This document shows positions 8,378 through 15,870 of a stretch of 46,692 bases of DNA, one piece after another. Every line of letters starts with the position of its first letter. Position 1 is the first letter of the stretch. This DNA comes from an uncultured Collinsella sp. (lineage in GTDB: Bacteria > Actinomycetota > Coriobacteriia > Coriobacteriales > Coriobacteriaceae), in assembly GCA_900759335.1 (NCBI GenBank), contig CAAEUX010000081.1, forward strand, positions 1-46,692, given 5' to 3'. Position numbers and translations under genes: made by a program. The notes under the pieces are model-generated. The model was not told where the DNA came from. It did not search any database and saw nothing but the letters and a program-made list of their open reading frames with translations.

Positions 8378-8411
8378 GCAGGTAATACGAACAAGTGTTC
8401 CTATTACCTGC
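8378..8411. promoter_or_regulatory. Near-perfect palindrome containing an SOS-box (LexA site) match
   Basis: GCAGGTAATA (8378-8387) and TATTACCTGC (8402-8411) flank CGAACAAGTGTTCC (8388-8401), which fits the Gram-positive LexA consensus CGAACRNRYGTTYC at every position. The whole 34 bases fold with one mismatch. It lies just after the aldehyde dehydrogenase stop, where it may also act as a terminator (ATTTTG follows), and 63 bases before a small membrane-peptide gene. Confidence 0.55.
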
Positions 8412-8474
8412 ATTTTGCGTTAGACTACTGTTATGGAGCACGGATGGGCCAACTCCCTTTAGAAGGGATTTGGT

Positions 8475-8558
8475 ATGAACGTAAGCGATGTTATTTCGTT
8501 ATTGGCGTTGTTGATTGCGGCTATCGAACTCGGTCTGTTTATCGGCCGAATGAAATAG
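8475..8558 (+). CDS. 27-residue single-pass membrane peptide, candidate type I toxin (holin-like)
   Basis: The open frame encodes MNVSDVISLLALLIAAIELG followed by seven residues ending RMK. It begins with ATG 6 bases after AAGGGA. One hydrophobic segment (about residues 6-24) is followed by a basic end. Size and pattern match the putative holin-like toxins and other type I toxins that insert in the inner membrane; Escherichia coli TisB is a 29-residue, LexA-controlled example. An SOS-box-like palindrome lies 63 bases upstream. The next 235 bases have no convincing gene and could hold an antitoxin RNA. Toxicity and SOS control are inferred. Confidence 0.6.
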   Translation: MNVSDVISLLALLIAAIELGLFIGRMK

Positions 8559-8793
8559 CCGCCCCCGCGTAAGCGAAGACGGCCACTTCTCACGATGAAA
8601 ACGTGTATCGGAGTTGGCAAGACCCGCGGCAACGGGTGCCATCCGTGTTCCTATCTTATCTGCAAGCGTTCTGTCGCGCAAGCGTTGAGGCAAACGATTG
8701 AAAGGTACGAGTGGGTGAAATGTTGTCCGCACGGGCCCGTAGACTTCTCAGTAAGGTTAAGCGCCGGTTTATCCGGCCGTTAGAGGAGCTGCT
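8559..8793. other. Non-coding segment after the membrane peptide, possible antitoxin RNA region
   Basis: GTGTTCCTATCTTATCTGC at 8645-8663 nearly repeats GTGTTCCTATTACCTGC at 8395-8411, so sequence around the peptide gene is echoed downstream. A hairpin-prone stretch (ACCCG...CGGGT, about 8622-8637) and a small GCCGG/CCGGC stem near 8765 are present. An open frame at 8595-8783 lacks a ribosome site and looks fortuitous. No RNA can be defined with certainty. Confidence 0.3.
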
Positions 8794-9120
8794 ATGTACG
8801 AGCCTTCGCGTGTCCTTCTGTCATTTCACATTGCAGGATTTCAGTATGCCGATGGCGCCTTGGTCTTGGGCGATCTTAAAGCGGGCGATAAGCTGACGCT
8901 GTGTGCCGAGCGCGATAATCCCCATGACCCTGAGGCGGTTGCGATTTATTACGGCAACACCAAGCTTGGCTATGTTCCGGGAAACGAGGTCGGCCCACTG
9001 TCCTTGATGATGTATTACGGCCACGAGGACGTATTTGAGGCCCGCGTGCAACAGGTTGCCCCCGAGCGCAGCCCGTGGCATCAGGTGCGCGTTGGGCTCT
9101 ATGTGGTGGATGCTCGCTAA
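8794..9120 (+). CDS. HIRAN-domain protein
   Basis: The whole 108-residue protein is one HIRAN domain: FHIAGFQYADG at the start, then the core LCAERDNPHDPEAVAIYYGN followed by KLGYVPGNEVGPLS. HIRAN domains bind single-stranded DNA ends, including 3' ends at stalled forks in eukaryotic HLTF; free-standing bacterial copies are poorly studied. ATG follows GAGGAGCTGCT. A charged 59-residue gene follows 18 bases later, then a metallophosphoesterase, so a DNA-metabolism role is plausible but unproven. Confidence 0.85.
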   Translation: MYEPSRVLLSFHIAGFQYADGALVLGDLKAGDKLTLCAERDNPHDPEAVAIYYGNTKLGYVPGNEVGPLSLMMYYGHEDVFEARVQQVAPERSPWHQVRVGLYVVDAR

Positions 9121-9138
9121 TCGGTATGGGAGACTGCC

Positions 9139-9318
9139 ATGTTTGATGACGATGACCTGTTCGATCTGACAGACGATCCGTTTGAGTGGGATACGCTACT
9201 CGATGACGATGAGCTAGAGCAGGACCGTGAGAAGCGGCAAGACAAGAAAGCGCAGGGCTACGCTTCGAAAAAGCAAGACAAACGCCGCCGAGGTTTGTTC
9301 GGCGGGCTCTTTGGCTAA
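9139..9318 (+). CDS. Small charged protein of unknown function (59 residues)
   Basis: Short gene with ATG at 9139 preceded by GGGAG at good spacing. The N-terminal half is strongly acidic (MFDDDDLFDLTDDPF, LLDDDELEQD) and the C-terminal half strongly basic (EKRQDKKAQG, KKQDKRRRG), ending in GLFGGLFG. I recognise no family. Directly after the HIRAN gene, it may be a partner or an adaptor between acidic and nucleic-acid surfaces. The reading frame, ribosome site and lack of overlap support it as real. Confidence 0.65.
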   Translation: MFDDDDLFDLTDDPFEWDTLLDDDELEQDREKRQDKKAQGYASKKQDKRRRGLFGGLFG

Positions 9319-9384
9319 CCGACGCGCCAGAGCGTCTGTATACTAGGCACGTGTTAGACGCGTTGCGAAATGAGGACACAGACG

Positions 9385-9930
9385 ATGATGTGGTTTACCG
9401 CCGACCTGCACCTGGGCGATACGAATATCTTGCACGACATGGATCGGCCGTTTGATTCGGTCGAGGAGATGAACCGCAAGGTCATCGATGCCATCAATGA
9501 GTGCGTGGCTGCGGACGACCGCCTCTATATTCTGGGTGACTTTACCTATCGTTTGCCCCTGGCGGAGGCGGTGCGCCTGCGCGAGCGTATCGAATGCCAG
9601 AACGTGACGCTCATCCGCGGTAACCATGACGGCGACTGGGAAGATTCCGACGTACCGCAGATTTGGGAAGACGTGCGCGATTACCTGGAGATTGCTCCCG
9701 GCTATGCCAAGGGCCATCGTCTGGTTATGAGCCACTACCCCATGCTCAGCTGGAACGGCAAGGCACGTGGCGCCATTATGCTGCATGGGCATATCCACAG
9801 CAGAGGAGACCGCACCAACGTGCGCAACCGCGACCGCGAACGCCCTATCTTTCGCTACGATGTCGGTCTCGATGCCAACAAGTACAAGCCCGTAAGTCGG
9901 GATCAAATCCTGGGCTTCTTTGGACTGTAA
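9385..9930 (+). CDS. Calcineurin-like metallophosphoesterase
   Basis: Protein of 181 residues with the full set of two-metal phosphoesterase motifs: DLHLGDTNI near the N-terminus, GDFTY, GNHDGD, a mid-protein SHYP and GHIHSR towards the end. Small stand-alone members of this type act as phosphodiesterases or phosphatases on unknown substrates. ATG at 9385 follows GAGGA with eight-base spacing; an ATG at 9370 lacks a ribosome site. A TATACT box lies about 40 bases upstream, so it may have its own promoter although it follows the HIRAN pair on the same strand. Confidence 0.88.
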   Translation: MMWFTADLHLGDTNILHDMDRPFDSVEEMNRKVIDAINECVAADDRLYILGDFTYRLPLAEAVRLRERIECQNVTLIRGNHDGDWEDSDVPQIWEDVRDYLEIAPGYAKGHRLVMSHYPMLSWNGKARGAIMLHGHIHSRGDRTNVRNRDRERPIFRYDVGLDANKYKPVSRDQILGFFGL

Positions 9931-9948
9931 TGCTCGAACCACCACACA

Positions 9949-9988
9949 AACCACCACAAAGGGGACACAGTGCGCCTTTGTGGTGGTT
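9949..9988. repeat. Stem-loop with 14-bp arms after the phosphoesterase gene
   Basis: AACCACCACAAAGG (9949-9962) and CCTTTGTGGTGGTT (9975-9988) pair perfectly around GGACACAGTGCG. A second AACCACCACA precedes the left arm at 9938-9947, so the right arm could pair with either. No T-run follows directly; a normal terminator comes next. It may be a dispersed palindromic repeat. Confidence 0.6.
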
Positions 9989-9990
9989 CT

Positions 9991-10025
9991 GGCGCCGTTG
10001 CCATTATGGCGGCGGCGCCTTTTTT
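9991..10025 (+). terminator. Rho-independent terminator after the phosphoesterase gene
   Basis: GGCGCCG (9991-9997) pairs with CGGCGCC (10013-10019) and is followed by six Ts. It separates the phosphoesterase from the DUF2130 gene. Confidence 0.8.
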
Positions 10026-10083
10026 GTCCGTGCGGCGCGGTAGAGTGTAGGCGGTTGAAATTTGCGTCCATCGAGGAGCTGCT

Positions 10084-11841
10084 ATGAATGAGATCAAGTG
10101 CCCGCATTGTGGCGAAGTCTTTAAGGTCGATGCATCTGGCTATGCGGATATTGTCAAGCAAGTGCGTGATGCCGAGTTTTCGCGCGACCTGGATGAGCGT
10201 GTGAAGGCAGTCCAGCGCGAGGGCGAGCAGGCGCTGGAGCTTGAGCGCTCGCGTTCGACGGCTGCTTTGCAGGAGGCAGAGTCTCAGCGCAACGCTCAGC
10301 TCGTTGAGCAGAAGAACGCTGCGGCTCAGCAGCTGGCGCAAGAGGTTGCCAAGCGCGATGCTGAGCTTGCCGAGCTGCGCGCTAAGCTCGAGGGCGCTGC
10401 CGCAGAGCGCGAGAGTGCAAGCCAGCGCGCGGCGGTAGAGGCGCGAGCCAATGCTCAAAAGGAAAATGCCGAACTCCAGCGTGAGATTGATAGCCTGCGT
10501 GCGCAGCTTGGGCGCAAAGATGACGAAGCAAAGCTTGCCGAGTCGGCGGCGCGCAACGCTGCTCAAAACGATTTAGCTGCACGTGATGCTCAGATTGCCG
10601 AGCTGCAGGCCAAGCTTGCCGCGGCGGACAAGGCCCAGGAGATGGCGCTTGCCGCCGCTGCGGCTGAGTCGCAGCGCGAACTCGATGCCGCTCGCAGCGA
10701 GGCCGAGCGCGCGCTTACTGACTATCGCGCGACGGTACAAGAGAAGTTTTCCGCCGCTAAGGCACAGTCCGAGCAAGAGGCCGAGGGCCTGCGTGCCCAG
10801 CTGCGCGAGCAGGAACTGATGGCAAAAATGAACCTGTCGGAGGCGGTCGCCGCGGCGGAGCGAGAGCGCGATGAGGCGCGTGCCAAACTGACGAGCGAGC
10901 TGGCGGTGCGCGATTCTCGCGAGGAACAGGCCAAGGCGGCACACGAGCTCGAGCTTGCGCAGGCCAAGCGCGCGAGCGATGACCTGATTCGCTACAAGGA
11001 TGAAGAGATTGAGCGCCTTAAGGACATGAAGGTCCGCCTGTCCACCAAGATGGTGGGCGAGTCGCTCGAGCAGCACTGCGAGACCGAGTTTAACCGTCTG
11101 CGCATGACGGCGTTTCCCAACGCGTACTTCGAGAAAGATAACGATGCGTCCGAGGGTACCAAGGGCGACTTTATCTTCCGCGAGTGCGACGCGAGCGGCA
11201 ATGAGGTCATTTCGATTATGTTCGAGATGAAAAACGAGAACGACGAGACCGCGACCAAGCATAAAAACGAGGACTTCTTTAAGAAACTCGATCACGATCG
11301 TCGCCAGAAAGGCTGTGAGTACGCGGTGCTCTGCACGCTGCTCGAGCCCGAGAGCGAGCTCTATAACGCAGGGATAGTCGACGTGAGCTATCGCTACGAG
11401 AAGATGTACGTGATTCGCCCGCAGTTTTTCATTCCCATGATTACGCTTCTTCGCAACGCCGCCATGGGTTCGCTGCGCTATAAGCAGGAGCTGGCGGAAT
11501 ACAAACAGCAGAATATCGACGTCACGAACTTCGAAGCCAAGATGGAGAAGTTCAAGAATGATTTCGGCCGCAACTACGAGATCGCGAGCCGCAAGTTCCA
11601 AACGGCGATCGATGAGATCGATAAGACGATTAGCCACCTGCAGAAAACCAAGGAGGCGTTGCTGTCCTCCGAGAACAATCTGCGCCTAGCCAACAAGAAG
11701 GCGGACGATCTTACCATTCGCAAGCTCACGTGGGGCAACAAGACCATGAAGGCCGCGTTTGACGAGGCGCGCGGGGCTGCGACAGAGACAAACGATGAGC
11801 CAGCCGAGGCGGATTCGTATGAGGTCGAGGGTGCCGAGTAA
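10084..11841 (+). CDS. DUF2130 protein with N-terminal zinc-finger-like motif and long coiled coil
   Basis: Protein of 585 residues. It begins with a CPHCG motif (MNEIKCPHCGEVFKVDASGY), continues with a long Ala/Glu/Arg coiled coil (about 30-310), and ends in the DUF2130 domain: GESLEQHCETEFNRLRMTAF, KGDFIF, IMFEMKNEND, then FFKKLDHDRRQKGCEYAVLCTLLE. The GDFIF...FEMKNE pattern is that of a PD-(D/E)XK nuclease-like fold, comparable in layout to RmuC. Function is unknown; a role in DNA or chromosome maintenance is inferred. ATG follows GAGGAGCTGCT, the same leader as the HIRAN gene. It stands alone between two terminators. Confidence 0.88.
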   Translation: MNEIKCPHCGEVFKVDASGYADIVKQVRDAEFSRDLDERVKAVQREGEQALELERSRSTAALQEAESQRNAQLVEQKNAAAQQLAQEVAKRDAELAELRAKLEGAAAERESASQRAAVEARANAQKENAELQREIDSLRAQLGRKDDEAKLAESAARNAAQNDLAARDAQIAELQAKLAAADKAQEMALAAAAAESQRELDAARSEAERALTDYRATVQEKFSAAKAQSEQEAEGLRAQLREQELMAKMNLSEAVAAAERERDEARAKLTSELAVRDSREEQAKAAHELELAQAKRASDDLIRYKDEEIERLKDMKVRLSTKMVGESLEQHCETEFNRLRMTAFPNAYFEKDNDASEGTKGDFIFRECDASGNEVISIMFEMKNENDETATKHKNEDFFKKLDHDRRQKGCEYAVLCTLLEPESELYNAGIVDVSYRYEKMYVIRPQFFIPMITLLRNAAMGSLRYKQELAEYKQQNIDVTNFEAKMEKFKNDFGRNYEIASRKFQTAIDEIDKTISHLQKTKEALLSSENNLRLANKKADDLTIRKLTWGNKTMKAAFDEARGAATETNDEPAEADSYEVEGAE

Positions 11842-11860
11842 GGCATAGCGTATAGCGCAA

Positions 11861-11898
11861 AAGCGGGGCCGCTGGCTATATTGCCAGCGGCCCCGCTT
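11861..11898. terminator. Bidirectional terminator between convergent genes
   Basis: A perfect 16-bp stem (11861-11876 with 11883-11898) with a six-base loop. CGTTTCGTT follows on the plus strand and TTGCGC on the minus strand. It serves the DUF2130 gene and the helicase gene that meet here. Confidence 0.88.
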
Positions 11899-11920
11899 CG
11901 TTTCGTTCCAGTATGTTCGG

Positions 11921-14602
11921 CTAGTCCTCGAGCAGGTCCTCGATAAAGCCGACGCGGTAGTTTTTGAAGATGACCTCGCCGCCGTCTTGCGTGGCGTCCA
12001 GATCGACATCGCCCATGATGCCAAAATCGTGGTCGCCATCCTCGTCGGCAAAGATCTGGTGCACGTGCCATACGTGCGCGGTCTTCTCGCCGGACTCGTC
12101 AATGGAAAACATCGCGGCGCTGCGGGCATCTCCGTCGGTGAGGATTTCCTCGTGCTGCTCGTGGTAAGCGTCGAGTGCTTTTTGCCAGCGGATCTCGCTC
12201 ATGCCCCAGTCGTCGTCGAGCTCGCCCAGGTCGCGAACGTGCTCGCGGGCGGCAAGGGTCACGCGGCGGAAGAGCGCGTTGCGCACCAATAGCGTGCAGC
12301 CGCGACGGTCCGCCACGACCTCGTCGATGCCCTGCGGCGGCGCAGCATCGAGGGCTGCCGGGTTGCCGGCGTTCTCCCACTCATCCACCAGGCTCGAGTC
12401 CACCGAGCGCACCACAAAGCCCAGCCACGAGATAATGTCGCGCAGGCGCTCGTCGCGCTTCTCGATGGGCACGGTGCGGTCGAGTGAACGGTAGGCCTCT
12501 GCCAGGTAACGCAGCAAAATGCCCTCGGAGCGGGCGATGCCGAGCTTTTGAATGTAACCCTTAAAGTCGCTCGCGCTCTCCAGCATGTCGCGCAGGACGC
12601 TCTTGGGCGAGAGCTGGTAGTCGTTGGCCCAAGGTACTTCTTGGCAGTACTTGTCGAAGGCGGCATCGAGCAAGTCCTCGAGCGGCTTTTCGTAGGTGAC
12701 ATCCTGGATGCGCTCCAGGCGTTCCTCATATTCGACGCCGTCAGCCTTCATTTCGGCCATCGCGCGGTCGCGCGCGGCGCGCTCCTGCGCGCGCAATACC
12801 TGCTTGGGGTCCTCGAGCGTTGCCTCGACCATCGAGATCAGATCCATGGTATAGGTCTCACTCTCGGGGTCGAGCAGCTCCAGCGCGGCAAGCAAAAACG
12901 GCGAGAGCGGCTGGTCGAGCGCAAAGTCCTCGGGCAGATCGACCGTCAGTGCATAGTCGATGTCTGGCGCGGCGTCAGTCGGGGCGTCGGGCGCGGGCGG
13001 CACCTCGGTGCGAACGACGACGCCGGAATCGATGAGCGTGGCGAAGATTTCGTCGGCGCGAACCTCGAGCTTGGCCTTTTCCTCGGGGGTCTGCAAGCTC
13101 GTCTCGATGAGGTCGTGTACGCGGGCTCGGGCATCGCCGCCCTGCTCGACCACGCTAATCACCATGGAGTGCGTGATGCGAAGGCGCGGCTTGAGCGTCT
13201 CGGGCTGCGTCTCGATCAGGCGCTCAAAGGTCTGCTTGTTCCAGGTGACAAAGCCCTCGGGGGCCTTCTTCTTTTTAATCTTGCGGAGCTTCTTGGGGTC
13301 GTCGCCCGCCTTGGCCATGAGTTTGGCGTTCTCGATCTCGTGCTCCGGGGCCTCGGCGATGACCATGCCCTCGGTATCGAAGCCCGAGCGGCCGGCGCGA
13401 CCGGCAATCTGATGGAACTCGCGGGCGCGCAGGCGACGCATCTTGTAGCCGTCGAACTTGGTGAGCGCGGTGAGTACCACGGTGTGGATGGGTACGTTGA
13501 TGCCGACGCCGAGCGTATCGGTGCCGCAGATGACGGGCAGCAGGCCCTGCTGCGCCAGACGCTCCACCAGCAGGCGATAGCGCGGCAACATGCCGGCATG
13601 GTGCACGCCGGCGCCGCATCCAAGCAGGCGTTTGAGAATCTTACCAAAGGCCGTGGAGAAGCTCGTCCCCTTTGCCGCTTCTTTGATGGCCTCGCGCTGC
13701 TCCTTGCTGGCGATGCCAAAATTGGCGAGCGACTGTGCCGTTGCAAGGGCGGCATCCTGGCTAAAGTGCACGATATAGAGCGGGGCCTCGCCGCGGCGCA
13801 TGGCGAGCTCGACCGTGCCCTCGAGGGAGGTCGTCACGTAGTCGTAGCTCAGCGGCACGGGGCGCGGGGCATCGACGACCAAGTCGCAGGTAGCGCCGGT
13901 GTGTTCCTCGAGTGAGGCGGCGATGGCAGTGACATCGCCGAGCGTGGCGCTCATGAGCATGAATTGCGTGTGAGGCAGGGTGAGCAGTGGCACCTGCCAG
14001 GCCCAGCCGCGGTCGGGGTCGGCAAAATAGTGGAACTCGTCCATGGCGACGCAGCCCACGTCGGCGCCCTCGCCCTCGCGCAGTGCATCGTTGGCAAGGA
14101 TTTCTGCCGTGCAGCAGATGACGGGCGCCTTGGTGTTGATATGCGTGTCGCCGGTGATCATGCCGACGTTATCGCGGCCGAGCACCTGCACAAGGTCGAA
14201 AAACTTTTCGCTGACCAGAGCCTTGATGGGGGCCGTGTAATAACAGCGCTTGCCCTGTGCCATGCCCATAAAGAGCATGCCTAGCGCGACAAGCGACTTG
14301 CCCGATCCGGTCGGTGTTCCCAAAATGACATGGTCACCGGCGGCTAGATCCATGAGGGCCTCTTCCTGGTGGTCCCACAGCTCAATACCGCGGTCGCTTG
14401 TCCATTCAAAGAAGCGTTCGAAGGCCTGATCGGGCGTGAGCCATGGTTCGGGCTCGCTACCATCCTCGGGCTCCCACCAGGTGGGGGAGAGCGCGCCGAG
14501 CGAGCCGAATTCGGCTTCGGTTCCCGTGCCGCCCGAGAACGAGCTGGCGGCGCCGGCGCCAGAAACGGTGCTGGCGGAAGTATCTGTCGTGGTCTGTGCC
14601 AT
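11921..14602 (-). CDS. Ski2-like DEAD/DEAH-box helicase with C-terminal DUF3516 domain
   Basis: Superfamily 2 helicase of 893 residues, probably an RNA helicase. Motifs in order: GTPTGSGKS (95-103), AMDEFHYFADPDRG (DEFH box), LMSATLGD, and motif VI in HQIAGRAGRSGFDTEG. The C-terminal third, including TMDLISMVEATLEDPKQVLR and YEERLERIQDV, matches the DUF3516 domain fused to such helicases in actinobacteria. The chosen ATG gives MAQTTTDTSAST; the open frame extends upstream through the 119-bp repeat but that extension is unconserved. An acidic Ser/Gly-rich N-terminal linker precedes the helicase core. Confidence 0.92.
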   Translation of the reverse strand: MAQTTTDTSASTVSGAGAASSFSGGTGTEAEFGSLGALSPTWWEPEDGSEPEPWLTPDQAFERFFEWTSDRGIELWDHQEEALMDLAAGDHVILGTPTGSGKSLVALGMLFMGMAQGKRCYYTAPIKALVSEKFFDLVQVLGRDNVGMITGDTHINTKAPVICCTAEILANDALREGEGADVGCVAMDEFHYFADPDRGWAWQVPLLTLPHTQFMLMSATLGDVTAIAASLEEHTGATCDLVVDAPRPVPLSYDYVTTSLEGTVELAMRRGEAPLYIVHFSQDAALATAQSLANFGIASKEQREAIKEAAKGTSFSTAFGKILKRLLGCGAGVHHAGMLPRYRLLVERLAQQGLLPVICGTDTLGVGINVPIHTVVLTALTKFDGYKMRRLRAREFHQIAGRAGRSGFDTEGMVIAEAPEHEIENAKLMAKAGDDPKKLRKIKKKKAPEGFVTWNKQTFERLIETQPETLKPRLRITHSMVISVVEQGGDARARVHDLIETSLQTPEEKAKLEVRADEIFATLIDSGVVVRTEVPPAPDAPTDAAPDIDYALTVDLPEDFALDQPLSPFLLAALELLDPESETYTMDLISMVEATLEDPKQVLRAQERAARDRAMAEMKADGVEYEERLERIQDVTYEKPLEDLLDAAFDKYCQEVPWANDYQLSPKSVLRDMLESASDFKGYIQKLGIARSEGILLRYLAEAYRSLDRTVPIEKRDERLRDIISWLGFVVRSVDSSLVDEWENAGNPAALDAAPPQGIDEVVADRRGCTLLVRNALFRRVTLAAREHVRDLGELDDDWGMSEIRWQKALDAYHEQHEEILTDGDARSAAMFSIDESGEKTAHVWHVHQIFADEDGDHDFGIMGDVDLDATQDGGEVIFKNYRVGFIEDLLED

Positions 14603-14726
14603 GTGGTTGCTTTCTCTCGCCGTTTGTCCGCCAACTATTATGGCGTAGCAGCGGCGCGGGGTGCCAGCGCGCGAGAAAATGCAGGAAATGGGCGTTCTGC
14701 CCAGCCGTTTGGTGCAGTTGCCAGCT

Positions 14727-14845
14727 AAGTGAGTAGACTTTTTGCAATATCGCGAGCACATGGCTTTTGCGCAAGAGCTCTACCTGCGGTTTTAGTTTTC
14801 GTTATGCGGGTTGTGCTTGGCTATTGCAAAAAAGTCTACTCACTT
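14727..14845. repeat. 119-bp inverted-repeat element, copy 3
   Basis: Begins AAGTGAGTAGACTTTTTGCA and ends in the near-exact reverse complement; with one bulged base the complementarity runs about 23 bases. Ends extend to CTAAGTG...CACTTAG as in copy 2. The core TACCTGCGGTTTT matches copy 1. It lies 124 bases upstream of the helicase start and 67 bases past the trmB stop, both on the minus strand. Confidence 0.9.
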
Positions 14846-14912
14846 AGGTTTGAGGGTCGTTCGCTGACGCCTATTTTCACTTGTTTGCCGACGCCGCGAC
14901 CATCAGAAGCCC

Positions 14913-15752
14913 CTAGGACTCCTGCGGCAGGCGCTTCTTGCCTTTGCGGGCGCGGTTTCTAAAGTTCTCGACGGCCTCTTCCATGCCCAGAGGTACATAG
15001 GTGAGCGCATCGAGGTTTTCGGGCAGGTAGCAGGCAAGGCTTTGCTCCTGCGCGCGGCCCGCCGCGAGCTGTTCATCGCTGGGCTGCGCTCCAGGTGTGG
15101 CGCGAATGCCATAGACGGCGGCACCCATCTCGCGCGTGCGGCGCTCGTACTCGGTCTCGGGATGCTCGGGATGGTCGCGGCGTACGTCGTCACTTACCCA
15201 AAGCGTGTCGTAGCCGGCCGCGGCAAACTGTCCCAGGGCGTAATCGCGCAATGGTTTGCTGTCGGTGCGCAGCGTGACGGTGGCGTTGGCTGCAAAGAGC
15301 GGGCGGTAGAGCATCAAATGGTCGACATGGACGAGTCGTTTTTTGGCGTACTTGGCCTTGGGCTGCGGCGTGGGAAAGTTGATGGTGATGGCATCGAGCT
15401 CGCCTGCGGCAAATAGCTGTGGCAGCGATGCGGCGCCTCGGGGCAGGACGAGTGCGTTGGATAGCTCCTGCTCGCAGATTTTCTGCGCGGCATAGGCAAT
15501 GCAGATGGGCTCCTGGTCCATGCCGATAAAGAGGGTGTTTGGCTCGTGGCCCGCGCGCTCTACAAGGTACGTTCCCTTGCCACAGCCAAGATCCAGGTGA
15601 AGGTGCTCGAAGGGCTTGCTGCCTGCGGGCGCACAGGCCTTGCGCCAATCTCCGGCATAGGCCTCGGGGTTCGTCTCAATCGCATCGGCGTAGCGCTCCA
15701 GGCGCTCCTCGAGCACAAAGTTCTTAGGCGTGCGAACGTGGACGGCTCCCAT
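14913..15752 (-). CDS. trmB: tRNA (guanine-N7-)-methyltransferase
   Basis: SAM-dependent enzyme of 279 residues that methylates N7 of G46 in tRNA. The Rossmann motif I is LDLGCGKGTYLVERA, followed by FIGMDQEPICIAYAA and the family signature INFPTPQPKAKYAKKRLVH, which corresponds to the FPDPWxKxRHxKRR motif of TrmB. The C-terminal DHPEHPETEYERRTREMG contains the conserved T-x-Y-E-x-R segment. ATG follows AAGGAGCC. The FPTPQPK variant and Lys/Arg-rich tail (RARKGKKRLP) differ somewhat from enterobacterial enzymes. A second methyltransferase gene lies upstream on the same strand. Confidence 0.88.
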   Translation of the reverse strand: MGAVHVRTPKNFVLEERLERYADAIETNPEAYAGDWRKACAPAGSKPFEHLHLDLGCGKGTYLVERAGHEPNTLFIGMDQEPICIAYAAQKICEQELSNALVLPRGAASLPQLFAAGELDAITINFPTPQPKAKYAKKRLVHVDHLMLYRPLFAANATVTLRTDSKPLRDYALGQFAAAGYDTLWVSDDVRRDHPEHPETEYERRTREMGAAVYGIRATPGAQPSDEQLAAGRAQEQSLACYLPENLDALTYVPLGMEEAVENFRNRARKGKKRLPQES

Positions 15753-15870
15753 GAGGCTCCTTGGTCATAAGTGTGGAACGCATAGCTGCACGTTCCGTCA
15801 ATGGGTTGAAAAAGAGTGGGCATAGATTGCCCGAAAGACGCGGTGCGGCTCGACGGCGAGTCGTCAGTGC

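Noticed and set aside
8595..8783. 62-residue cysteine-containing frame after the membrane peptide
   Set aside because: No ribosome site, no domain and unusual composition; the region looks more like non-coding RNA.
12548..13915. Long plus-strand frame opposite the DUF3516 helicase
   Set aside because: It is a mirror of the helicase codons; no ribosome site and no recognisable domain.
14603..14761. Upstream extension of the helicase frame through repeat copy 3
   Set aside because: The extension translates the inverted-repeat end and is unconserved in character; the ATG at 14602 starts a typical N-terminus.
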